Source: Rhodospirillum sp. (GTDB lineage: Bacteria; Pseudomonadota; Alphaproteobacteria; Rhodospirillales; Rhodospirillaceae). Taken from it: 46,214 bases of DNA. Below are positions 25,365 to 33,583 of this stretch, in pieces (position 1 is the stretch's first letter; each line of letters begins with the position of its first letter). The stretch covers positions 1 through 46,214 of the forward strand of contig JAIOYK010000044.1 in assembly GCA_021741145.1 (NCBI GenBank). The letters are read 5' to 3'. Under the pieces are notes generated by a model. That model searched no databases. It worked only from the letters and a program-made list of their open reading frames with translations, and had not been told where the DNA came from. The translations under genes and the position numbers were made by a program.

Positions 25365-26258
25365 CTAAAAATCGTCATCCACTTGGAGCAACATCATGAG
25401 CGAGTCCCCCAGATTGAGGGGGACATTGGTGCGTGACATCCAGTCCGCGGGTTTTGGCAAAAGCCATTTTGGAAGATAATTTCCTAAACGCTCAAGAAGA
25501 TAGCTCAAGGTGAAAACCCAACCAGGACGACTGATTGAAATAACCTTGAAGCCCTCCTGGCGACAGGCCAATTGAAGCGTCTTCTTTGAGAAATAACCGA
25601 CATGGGCAATCCGGAAATGCCACCAGCGCCATCCCATGACCCGAGCGCACATGGAAGCGACGTCGGGCGTCACGACGGCAACGACACCATTGGACTTTAT
25701 CAGGGATTTGACGACCCGAAGGAGGCCGCGCGGATCATCGACATGTTCGATGACGTCAACAATCGTCACATAATCGAATGGACCGGCGACATCGGGATGG
25801 GGCAAAACACCGGCATGCACATGGCAACCGTGCGCAACAGCCCTTTCTTGCAGCCAGGAAGATGGCTCGATCCCCTCGGCGGCAAGACCCAAGTTCGCGG
25901 CTGCCTCGACAAGAATGCCGCTACCCGCGCCAACATCCAACAACCTTGCTCCGGGCCGTGGAGCGCCAGTCGCGTGGAACATGGTATCTAATAGCTTATT
26001 GGACTGAAGGGTGCGTTCTCCCCGCCCGGCCTCATAATCCGGGTCGACCAGTTCCGCGTAAAATGCAGTGGAATCCTCTAAATCCAAACACTGCAAAAAT
26101 GTGCAATCCAGACATTGATAGATCGCTAAAGTGGTCCCATAGCGATAGTCCGTAATCTGAAAATCACTGTTTTGAATGCGATCACCCACATTACTGGCTT
26201 TTACGAGCTTCACTTGGGTTGAACCGCAAATGCGACAAGTGTGCGCCGTCAATGTCAT
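25365..26258 (-). CDS. Class I SAM methyltransferase with zinc-ribbon head
   Basis: A 297-residue protein. The N-terminus holds a CxxC pair (HTCRICGSTQV) and a second (YQCLDCTFLQC) followed by a Methyltransf_23-type domain with motif I RLLDVGAGSGILVEAAAN, FDYVTIVDVIEHVDDPRGL and IKSNGVVAVVTPD. This family includes C-methyltransferases of deoxysugars and other surface-glycan methyltransferases. The start overlaps the preceding methyltransferase stop by ATGA. No gene follows for 223 nt. The acceptor is unknown, but the context suggests a sugar or lipid-linked intermediate. Confidence 0.85.
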   Translation of the reverse strand: MTLTAHTCRICGSTQVKLVKASNVGDRIQNSDFQITDYRYGTTLAIYQCLDCTFLQCLDLEDSTAFYAELVDPDYEAGRGERTLQSNKLLDTMFHATGAPRPGARLLDVGAGSGILVEAAANLGLAAEGIEPSSWLQERAVAHGCHVHAGVLPHPDVAGPFDYVTIVDVIEHVDDPRGLLRVVKSLIKSNGVVAVVTPDVASMCARVMGWRWWHFRIAHVGYFSKKTLQLACRQEGFKVISISRPGWVFTLSYLLERLGNYLPKWLLPKPADWMSRTNVPLNLGDSLMMLLQVDDDF

Positions 26259-27007
26259 TTTTTACGCGCCGCTATGAATAGCTTGGGACTGAACCAACCC
26301 ATGAATTTTGACAGGAAACCCTCACTGACGGCATCGGCGATTGCCACTGACAGTCCACTATCAGGTCCGATAAGAAGGCCGTTGTAATGTCTTTCAACAA
26401 TATCATAGGCTTCCGCAAGAATACGTTCGTAGGCTCGAAACGTTCCCAGGCGCAACAATCCATGTTCGTTGCGATCAAGCAAGCACATAACCGCCAGGAG
26501 CGGGTTGCCCTTATTGGGTTCAAAAACCAGGAGTATGCCACCAGGCTTAAGGACTCTGGTTACTTCACGCATGGTGGACTGGGAGTCTTCAAGGTGGTGG
26601 ATTGTATCAATCATGAAAATCTTGTCGAAACTGGCATCCCCATAGGGCAGTTGACCAGGCTCAATTTGATCGACCGTCGCGTTTTCGAGTTGATGCTGGG
26701 CGATGGTGCTTTTGCAAAGCTCGACGAATGCCGGAGTTATGTCTGCGCCGACGATCCTGGCGCACATCGGAGCAAGTGCCAGCAGAAAGCCGCCCGGGCC
26801 ACAACCTAGGTCTAAAACAACATCATTCTTGGTAAGATAACGAGAAGAGACATCAATGAAATGTCGCTTAACCGACGGCTTGGCCGCGATTGCCGATGCC
26901 TCGAATCTTTTCTTCTTACCCCACAATCCACGGTTAACGGTTCCGGAAACCAGATCGTTATAGAATTTCTTCGTTTGCGCTGATGTTTGAACGTCGATTG
27001 GGGGCAC
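26255..27007 (-). CDS. Class I SAM methyltransferase (Methyltransf_11 type)
   Basis: A 250-residue protein without the zinc-ribbon of the neighbouring methyltransferases. Motif I is VVLDLGCGPGGFLLALAPMC (about residues 63-82), followed by GDASFDKIFMIDTIHHLEDS and VLKPGGILLVFEPN, characteristic of Methyltransf_11 enzymes. It starts 12 nt behind the HAD gene and ends in ATGA overlap with the next methyltransferase, so it is part of the same operon. The C-terminal ~70 residues (GFLSKFMGWFSPKLFI) are moderately hydrophobic. Substrate unknown. Confidence 0.85.
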   Translation of the reverse strand: MPPIDVQTSAQTKKFYNDLVSGTVNRGLWGKKKRFEASAIAAKPSVKRHFIDVSSRYLTKNDVVLDLGCGPGGFLLALAPMCARIVGADITPAFVELCKSTIAQHQLENATVDQIEPGQLPYGDASFDKIFMIDTIHHLEDSQSTMREVTRVLKPGGILLVFEPNKGNPLLAVMCLLDRNEHGLLRLGTFRAYERILAEAYDIVERHYNGLLIGPDSGLSVAIADAVSEGFLSKFMGWFSPKLFIAARKK

Positions 27008-27019
27008 TGGTTCCGTCCG

Positions 27020-27748
27020 CTATGAAATCTTCGAAGTAAGTTCTTTCAGGAAAGTAATATAAAAGTTACCTCCATTACATTGCAGGTATGGCACGCGAGC
27101 AGCTTGTGCGCAAGCACCATCTCTTTCCTTCCGATCCCCGACAAAGAGGCAATTGTTGGGTGAAACCCCCATACTGTCAATTATCGTTTGAAGGCCCAAG
27201 GGATGGGGTTTCAGGCGGTTTATACTGGGCTCCAAGGAGTGACGGATCACATCCGCGACCAATCCAAGGGACGCAAGTTTGGCTTCCGCCGGGTAATCGG
27301 AAAAAATGCCTATCTGGATCCCGCGGTCCCGCAAGGCTTGAAAGAGATCGGCCACGCCCGGAAAGGCGCAAGGAAGGAGATGAGGAAGAGGCCGACGATA
27401 GATCCATTCCTTAATAATCGCGTCCACCTGTTGTACCGGTCGGCCAATTTCCTCGGCGAGAATTTCATATTCTCGCCCACGGAGGTCTTCCGCGCCACCG
27501 ACGGCCCAAGACTCGCGGAGCTGCCTATATCTTCTGATAAGGGTGACGTCCTTCACCTTTAGCCGCCGCGACGCCAAGCCCTTCAGTAGCTCGACGAGCA
27601 TCCGTCTGCGAAGCATTGGTTGGCTATAAAGCGTCCCGTCAACATCAAAAATTACGGACTGGAGATTGGCCAGCATCTCCGCGCTTATCCGAGCAACTCC
27701 GTCCGAGTCACCAGAGGCTGTTCCGAAAGACCGCGCGCGCTTCAGCAT
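27020..27748 (-). CDS. HAD-superfamily hydrolase, probable phosphatase
   Basis: A 242-residue HAD protein: motif I SVIFDVDGTLYS (nucleophile Asp35, acid/base Asp37), motif II GIFSDYP, motif III Lys in NRLKPHPLGLQ and motif IV LFVGDRKERDG. It has a helical cap between I and II. It lies 27 nt after the UbiA-type gene. Known precedent: in polyprenyl-phosphate-ribose synthesis a phosphatase must remove the 5-phosphate after the UbiA-type transfer, so that is the inferred role here. An internal start at 27676 (MLANLQSVIFD) would remove a 24-residue unassigned extension; I kept the longer reading. Confidence 0.82.
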   Translation of the reverse strand: MLKRARSFGTASGDSDGVARISAEMLANLQSVIFDVDGTLYSQPMLRRRMLVELLKGLASRRLKVKDVTLIRRYRQLRESWAVGGAEDLRGREYEILAEEIGRPVQQVDAIIKEWIYRRPLPHLLPCAFPGVADLFQALRDRGIQIGIFSDYPAEAKLASLGLVADVIRHSLEPSINRLKPHPLGLQTIIDSMGVSPNNCLFVGDRKERDGACAQAARVPYLQCNGGNFYITFLKELTSKIS

Positions 27749-27775
27749 CGTGGTACTGCCCGCTCTTCAAGAAAA

Positions 27776-28753
27776 CTATTGCGACAGTCTCAATTGCAAA
27801 AAGTGACTTGAGGCGGCCTGCTCTAACAACGGAATGTCAATAAAGCTCAACAGGGTCAGAGTAGCCGTCAGAAAAACAAGAATGACAATAAGTCCTCGAT
27901 CCCTATGGAGACGTTCCGGCCGTTGTGCAATCGACGCTGGCTTCAGGGCTAGGTGAAGATAATAGGCAAATAGTATCGCGAACAGCGGAAAGCTCAAAAG
28001 ATACTCAGTTCTATATTTAATCAGGAATACGGCAAGCAGAAAATTCGCAATAACCGCATACATAAAGCACGAGACAATGAGCAGCTCAACATTGTATGTG
28101 GCGAATGATTTTCGATAGAGTCGGGCTGCCGCCTCACCTTTTTCCTGGGTGATAAACCTGTATTCCCCAAGGCGCTTTGCCGCCATCAGGAAAGCGCCTC
28201 CCATCCAATAGCTGCCGATCAAACTCAATGGGGGCAAGGTCATCGAGGAAACCATCGCCCAGCCGAGCGCCAGCCTGATGGGATTGTTGATTGCCTCCGA
28301 CATTACGTCCAGGAACGCACAATCCTTCGTACGAAAGGGGCGCACATTATAGGTGATTCCGCTTAATACAAACAAAAGAGAGGCGTACTGGAACAGTGGC
28401 CCAAGCTGACTGGCAAGTGCTAACCCAACCGCCGCGAGGATCAGATATTCGACGGTGACAATCCTGCCTGACAAGTTTCCTTGAGCACCAGGACGAAATT
28501 GCTTCAGAGGGTGGTGACGATCAAATTCCGCATCAAGCCATTCGTTGATGACGTAATTCCCTGATGAAATTAGGCAAGCACTGATCGTGCCGAGCAGGAT
28601 TCTATACAGAATATGTTCTTCAAGAGGCGCTAAAAGCGCGATGGCCGCGACAATCCCAGGGATAATGAATACATGCTTTACCCAATGGTCTGGTCTGGCA
28701 ATTTTAATATAGATACGCCACGAACGACCCATGTCCTGCTGATCTGCGAGCAC
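27776..28753 (-). CDS. UbiA-family polyprenyl-phosphate phosphoribosyltransferase-like protein
   Basis: A 325-residue integral membrane prenyltransferase with about eight to nine spans. The first Asp-rich motif is NEWLDAEFDRHHPLKQFRPG (residues 70-89). The D-R-x-H-P-x-K-x-F-R-P tail is the mark of decaprenyl-phosphate 5-phosphoribosyltransferases (mycobacterial Rv3806c type), in contrast to ubiquinone or haem O synthases; the second residue of the N-D-x-x-D motif is Glu here. Family knowledge: these enzymes transfer phosphoribose from PRPP to polyprenyl phosphate on the cytoplasmic membrane. It starts 2 nt after the radical SAM gene and is followed by the HAD phosphatase, which fits the next reaction. 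Specific polyprenyl length is unknown. Confidence 0.85.
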   Translation of the reverse strand: MLADQQDMGRSWRIYIKIARPDHWVKHVFIIPGIVAAIALLAPLEEHILYRILLGTISACLISSGNYVINEWLDAEFDRHHPLKQFRPGAQGNLSGRIVTVEYLILAAVGLALASQLGPLFQYASLLFVLSGITYNVRPFRTKDCAFLDVMSEAINNPIRLALGWAMVSSMTLPPLSLIGSYWMGGAFLMAAKRLGEYRFITQEKGEAAARLYRKSFATYNVELLIVSCFMYAVIANFLLAVFLIKYRTEYLLSFPLFAILFAYYLHLALKPASIAQRPERLHRDRGLIVILVFLTATLTLLSFIDIPLLEQAASSHFLQLRLSQ

Positions 28754-28755
28754 CT

Positions 28756-30300
28756 TTAAATCTCCCGGCGGACAGAACTGCCGCGTAAAAAATATCGCAG
28801 GACATAAAGCTTAATCTGCTTGAACAGCGACATCTCTAGCTTAGTTTCAAACTTCAAACTCAATAGGCATGTGAAGTTCCGCCATACCTTTAGGGGATGA
28901 TAACGTAGCTTCGTAAGCAGCAGCAACAAATACATTCTTCTTCGGTAGGCCATCAAAACAGCATAGTCCTTACGCCATGCCGGAGAAGGCGTGCATTGGG
29001 AGTAATGCGTAAATTCATTGTATTCCTTGGAGAAGACCGCGCCTGGAAGCGGTGTAAAGATCACCAAGGAAAGCTCGTCCAGCCCTTCCATCAGGAGTTT
29101 TCGCGCATAAGCGGCGGACAGGTCGCGATCCTCTTCCGCTTCCGTGGGAATTCCCGCCAAAAACACGGCTTGGGTTCGGATGCCAGCTTTATGCATTTGC
29201 TTTTGCATACGAAGACCGTGCTGGTGATCAAACGGCTTATTCATGACCTTGAGCAGCCGTTCCGATCCGCTTTCCGGGGAAAACGAGATAAATTTACAAC
29301 CCGCTTTAGCCATCAAATCGATGGTCTCTTCGCTTTTTATCGTCTCTATCTTTGTTCCTTGCGCCAACTTCCAAGTGATTGGAATCTTCCGCGCAATGAT
29401 CTCTTCACAAATTGCGCGCGTGCGCTTATCGCTGACGGTCGGGTCGAGGTCGGACACATGAAAATCGGTGACGTTCAGGGTCCGGTAGAAATATTCCATT
29501 TCGTCCACGACATGCGCCGCGGACCGCCCCCGCCATGTGGGGTTCACCTCGGGAGCGATGCAAAAATTGCATCGATAGGGACATCCTCTGGACGTCAGAA
29601 TGGGAAGAAACCGTTCTCCGCGCCGACAGGGTGCATGGGCGAAACCGGCGGTCCAGTAGCCTTTAAGGGGAAACTTCTCCCACCCCGGGCGCGGCAGCGC
29701 GTCCAAGTTCTTCGGAGTTGGAGGGGAACCATCCGTGACGGGTTCGCCATCCTTTAGGAAGGCAATACCACCAACGCCAACCAGATTCTCTCCCGCATCA
29801 AGTCTGCGGTTCAATTCCGCGACCCGTTCCTCCGGCTCCCCCATGAGGATGCAATCAGCACCCTTACTCAAAAACTCACCAACCACATGGCGAAGAGAAT
29901 AAGACGTCACGGCATGCACATTCTCGAATAGAACGATTTTTATACCTGGTCGAATACTTTTGATCGCCGGAATCAAGCGCTCCACGGCAATGAACTCAGC
30001 AATTGTGCGGCAATAGATATAGCAAACGGTAACGGTTGGCGGCAGCAAGCGAACAACGTCGCTTTCATGAAGCCCCATCAGCAGGAACTCACCAATCACA
30101 GTGGTCGTGTTTGGCGCGGTTCCGAAGCAGTCCATCACATAGGTGTCGTACCCCGCATGCTCCAAGGCACCAACCAGATGGGCGGCCACATGCGGCATGA
30201 ACGGGATGCCCGTATGAGGATCCAGATTGTGACAGACGACCGGCGGAACAATGACCGCCACGGTTGCCGCTTTAGCGACACTTGGACTGCTTGACGTCAT
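28756..30300 (-). CDS. Cobalamin-binding-type radical SAM protein
   Basis: A 514-residue protein. The N-terminal half (from TVAVIVPPVVCHNLDPHTGI, with the later MGEPEERVAELN) resembles the B12-binding domain of class B radical SAM enzymes. The cluster-binding motif is PILTSRGCPYRCNFCIAPEV (Cys of CxxxCxxC), followed by ISFSPESGSERLLKVMNK typical of this superfamily. The start at 30300 is preferred for its AGGG ribosome-binding site; another ATG lies at 30312. It is the first gene of the - strand UbiA cluster, separated by 2 nt from UbiA. Such enzymes methylate unactivated carbons or perform other radical chemistry; substrate unknown. The C-terminal ~80 residues contain one hydrophobic segment (YLLLLLTKL). 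Confidence 0.82.
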   Translation of the reverse strand: MTSSSPSVAKAATVAVIVPPVVCHNLDPHTGIPFMPHVAAHLVGALEHAGYDTYVMDCFGTAPNTTTVIGEFLLMGLHESDVVRLLPPTVTVCYIYCRTIAEFIAVERLIPAIKSIRPGIKIVLFENVHAVTSYSLRHVVGEFLSKGADCILMGEPEERVAELNRRLDAGENLVGVGGIAFLKDGEPVTDGSPPTPKNLDALPRPGWEKFPLKGYWTAGFAHAPCRRGERFLPILTSRGCPYRCNFCIAPEVNPTWRGRSAAHVVDEMEYFYRTLNVTDFHVSDLDPTVSDKRTRAICEEIIARKIPITWKLAQGTKIETIKSEETIDLMAKAGCKFISFSPESGSERLLKVMNKPFDHQHGLRMQKQMHKAGIRTQAVFLAGIPTEAEEDRDLSAAYARKLLMEGLDELSLVIFTPLPGAVFSKEYNEFTHYSQCTPSPAWRKDYAVLMAYRRRMYLLLLLTKLRYHPLKVWRNFTCLLSLKFETKLEMSLFKQIKLYVLRYFLRGSSVRREI

Positions 30301-30580
30301 CGCCCTACTCATTTCCGCACATTGAATGTGAAAGCGCCGAATGTGAAGGGGACCGCGCCATCTTGCGTTGAGGCATGGGGTGTACCGATCCTTATGACGG
30401 CGCCTAAAGACATTAGCAAAGGTCAAATGCTAATATTCTTGATTGTGGCGCTCAAAAACGACACCTGATTTGTCCGGGACAGTAGCCTTGGAACCGATAA
30501 ATTGCAAGGCAGGCGGAGTTTGACTTTGACCACGGCCGCCGATCAATGCCGTTGTGCCCACTGTCGAAAGGTTGGCCGGG

Positions 30581-30740
30581 AAACGCCACATGACGGACTT
30601 CAAGGCGAAGGCAGCGCTGAAAGCGATCAACGGAGAGCGAACACCAGCCGATACTGCCCATCAAGCCACACCACGTCCGCCAAGCCATGATCGCCATTTA
30701 GATGTACCAGTCATTGAGGGGATGGCCTCGACGCTCTGGA
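30581..30740 (+). pseudogene. IS3-family OrfA fragment
   Basis: The + strand encodes KRHMTDFKAKAALKAINGER, the N-terminal helix-turn-helix start of IS3-type OrfA transposases (R-x-F-x-x-x-F-K-A-K-V-A-L-E-A), then VIEGMAST, which matches the end of the same HTH region, with a frame disturbance in between. No OrfB part is present. It is a scar between the radical SAM gene and the ABC-exporter cluster. The rest of the 30301-30848 gap holds nothing I recognise. Confidence 0.65.
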
Positions 30741-30848
30741 CCACCTCTCACCGCCGCCCTGGAACGCATCGCCGAGCATCCCCATCTAGAGGACGACCTC
30801 GCGATCAAACGAAGGACCGAAGTTGCCCCCGTTTGGCCATGACGTCCT

Positions 30849-32630
30849 CTAAACCCCTTCGGCACCGCCGAACCGAAAGACCCTCCGGGCATCTTCCGGC
30901 GACAATACGTGCCCGGCGCCAATCTCGAATTGTCCCCAGGCGACATGGGAGCTGGCCCGCTCTGGGTCCACGAAAAGGAATGGATACTCGCGCCGAAGAA
31001 ACCCCTCGGACAGGAGTTCGGCGAGTTGACCACGGATGGCCGGGTACATCTTCACCGGAAGAGGCAGATCAAGCATGTAGTCGTCCAGTGCATGGAACGG
31101 TCCAGCGATTGAAACTTTCGCCCCGAAGGCAGCCCCATAGGCGATATGGGAACCATTCCCGTTGGTGGTCATGAATTCGAAGGAACACAGGATCCGCTTC
31201 AGTCGCTCGAGGCTGTCTTTGTCGGCCGGCCCCGCGCCCCGCAAAACGGAAACGCCAATGGCCTCGAACTCCGACCTCCAAAAACCGCGGTGGTAATCGT
31301 AGGCCGCCACCATGGCGACAACCCTGGAAAACGCCGGGCGGAGACTCTCCACATAGTCACGGTACGCGCGCCGTAGGCGCCGTGTATCCTCGGTATCGGG
31401 CAGCGAGTGGGGAGGCATGACAAGCAGGCTTCCGGGGTCCCGAGGCAACGATACCTTTGGCAAGTAGGCGGCTGGAAGACCAATCGCCTCCACTCGCTTG
31501 AACCCCTCCGACCGCAGGTAATCCGCCTGATCCTGCCGGGCCACCCAGAACGCCGTGGTCTCCCGTCCCCGCTCGAAGAGGTCGCGCTGGGCCGCCGGGT
31601 CGGAGTCCTGGGAGGCCTTGAATTGAGCCACTAACGCCGGATGGTAATTATGCCCGGAGGCAGACCAATAGTGATGCCAAATCCCGTCGATTTCCGAATC
31701 CATGGGAAGACCAGCGTAGTGGGCGAGGATGGTGTTGGCGCCATATGTATGGGACAGCGCTCCCCGGCTCTTCGCCACACGTCTTTGGTGATGAAAGCGA
31801 ATCTGGGAAAGGGTATCCGTCACCACCGGTGCCGAAACGCGTCCATTCTCGCTGGTGGGGGATTGGGGAACGATAAGGTTTTTCAGGGGGACTCCCACAG
31901 CCTCGGCGTTCGCAGTTTCCTCGGGACCAGACAGCAGTATCAGCCGTGGCCTGTTCAGCAAGACACCTCTACCCACGAGATCCTCGGGTCCAGTCTGAAT
32001 GGCCACGAAGGGAACAGTCGTGCCCTCGGCCATCAATGCCACATGGGCGAACGTGGGGTCGTCGGGGCGGAGCAGGCCGAGCACGCAGAGGGTGGAGGGA
32101 TCGGCCAAGAGCGCCGCGAGATCGGGATCCTTCGTCCTGGCGGCGGTGAAAACACGCGCCTTGAGGCTTTTGAAGTGGCCCCCGTCCAAACAGGCAAGGG
32201 AGTCCCGCGTCCCCCGGTGGCGGGCGAGCCGACGCAGCGCGCGCCGACGGCCACCGCCGGACCATGGAAGGGCGGCCAAGGCCACGAGAAGCGGCCGGGG
32301 AAGGCGTCCCATCGCCCCCGCCGCCTGGATGTCGTCGAGGGTCAGGTCTCCCAGACCATCGCGGTCGACGAAAGCGGGCAGGGACCGGCCATGGCGGACC
32401 CGCGCGCCCTCCAGCAATCGGCGCCAGTCCCGTTCCAGAGGGGGCGGGACGCGCCAAGGCGAGCCATCTCCCAGGTTTTGACAATCCACCGAACGCGCCA
32501 AGTGATTCCGCCAATCCTCGAGAAGAACACTCTCCCATGGAAGAGGATCGGCTGGGTGGAGAATAAAGATGCGTTGTCCCTTTTCCTCCCGCCGCTGACG
32601 CTCCAACAACTCGCTGATAAAGGACGTCAC
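30849..32630 (-). CDS. Capsule-type glycosyltransferase-like protein
   Basis: A 593-residue soluble protein of no family I can name firmly. The C-terminal part has ILCSFEFMTTNGNGSHIAYG and AAFGAKVSIAGPFHALDDY, which look like the nucleotide-sugar-binding end of capsule GT-B enzymes. In the middle there is ALSHTYGANTILAHYAGLPM. The N-terminal third is Arg-rich (GGGRRRALRRLARHR). It shares an ATGA overlap with the ABC permease gene just upstream on this strand, so it belongs to the export operon and probably builds or modifies the exported polysaccharide. Functional call is from context and weak motif similarity. Confidence 0.6.
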   Translation of the reverse strand: MTSFISELLERQRREEKGQRIFILHPADPLPWESVLLEDWRNHLARSVDCQNLGDGSPWRVPPPLERDWRRLLEGARVRHGRSLPAFVDRDGLGDLTLDDIQAAGAMGRLPRPLLVALAALPWSGGGRRRALRRLARHRGTRDSLACLDGGHFKSLKARVFTAARTKDPDLAALLADPSTLCVLGLLRPDDPTFAHVALMAEGTTVPFVAIQTGPEDLVGRGVLLNRPRLILLSGPEETANAEAVGVPLKNLIVPQSPTSENGRVSAPVVTDTLSQIRFHHQRRVAKSRGALSHTYGANTILAHYAGLPMDSEIDGIWHHYWSASGHNYHPALVAQFKASQDSDPAAQRDLFERGRETTAFWVARQDQADYLRSEGFKRVEAIGLPAAYLPKVSLPRDPGSLLVMPPHSLPDTEDTRRLRRAYRDYVESLRPAFSRVVAMVAAYDYHRGFWRSEFEAIGVSVLRGAGPADKDSLERLKRILCSFEFMTTNGNGSHIAYGAAFGAKVSIAGPFHALDDYMLDLPLPVKMYPAIRGQLAELLSEGFLRREYPFLFVDPERASSHVAWGQFEIGAGHVLSPEDARRVFRFGGAEGV

Positions 32631-33541
32631 GACGCGTCCACCAAATAGGCCTCCCAGCGCAAAAAGAACATAAGGCCCAGAATGTTCAAGATGACGCCGA
32701 TGCCTAGGGAATAGAAGATGTAGTCAGCTCCCGCCGCGTCCATGCCAAAAAGGGCATAGCGGATCCCCAGGAAAGGCGCGGAGATCGGGTTTAACAACGC
32801 CGCTTCGCGATAGGCTTCGGGAACCGCCGAGAGAGGGTAGAGGGCTGGCGCGGAAAACATGGCAATTGGGATAACGTAGCGCAGGGTAAACCACACATCC
32901 ATGGCGTAGAGCTGTAGAATGCTGGTGAACAGGCACACCCCCTTGATGATCAGCAACAGGGCCAGCGCGGATGGAATGATCAGCCAAAGATCTATTGTCA
33001 GTTTAATATACAGCACGCCATCGTGGAAATAATAATATCCAACAGCCAAGAAGAAGCAGATGACAACAACGAAGGCTTCAACGGCGGCGGGAGCGATGGT
33101 GGACCAATACACCGGTAGGCGGGGACAATTGAGAACCTGGATGATGCGGGTGTTGCGATCCAGTCCACGGGTGCACCAAGCCATTCCCCTCTGGAAGAGA
33201 ATGAGACCCGGAAGGCTCGCGAGAACGAAGAGGGGGTAGGGTATGTCTCCCGAATCCACACCAATGACATCGCGAATGACAAAGGTCGCGCCAATGGCCA
33301 TGATGAACGGTCGGATGATCAGCCACAGCCAACTTAGAATGGCCTTTTGATAGACTGTCAGGATGGTCAGTTGCATCAGGTAGAACGTGAGCTTCCACCG
33401 GCTAAGCGCCCCCCAAAGCTGGGAGAAGAACCCTGATCGCCGCGGAAGCAATACCCATGTGTTTTCGTCGACCGGAGCGGCGGGAACCGGATTTTGGAAA
33501 TGTCCTTCGTCGGGAATGTCGTTAGCGGTCACGTCGGTCAA
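32627..33541 (-). CDS. ABC-2 type polysaccharide exporter permease (KpsM/Wzm-like)
   Basis: A 304-residue protein with about six hydrophobic segments in the pattern of ABC2_membrane polysaccharide permeases: ILSWLWLIIRPFIMAIGATF, then VLASLPGLILFQRGMAWCTR, and near the end YVIPIAMFSAPALYPLSAVP. These features resemble KpsM/Wzm. It lies 42 nt behind the ATP-binding subunit and is coupled to the glycosyltransferase-like gene. Predicted role: export of a lipid-linked or reducing-end-lipidated glycan across the inner membrane. The outer-membrane partners (Wza/KpsD-type) are not in the window. Confidence 0.88.
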   Translation of the reverse strand: MTDVTANDIPDEGHFQNPVPAAPVDENTWVLLPRRSGFFSQLWGALSRWKLTFYLMQLTILTVYQKAILSWLWLIIRPFIMAIGATFVIRDVIGVDSGDIPYPLFVLASLPGLILFQRGMAWCTRGLDRNTRIIQVLNCPRLPVYWSTIAPAAVEAFVVVICFFLAVGYYYFHDGVLYIKLTIDLWLIIPSALALLLIIKGVCLFTSILQLYAMDVWFTLRYVIPIAMFSAPALYPLSAVPEAYREAALLNPISAPFLGIRYALFGMDAAGADYIFYSLGIGVILNILGLMFFLRWEAYLVDAS

Positions 33542-33583
33542 TCCTTGCGTTTACTCGGTTCATGGGCGCCAGCGAGCCGGCGC

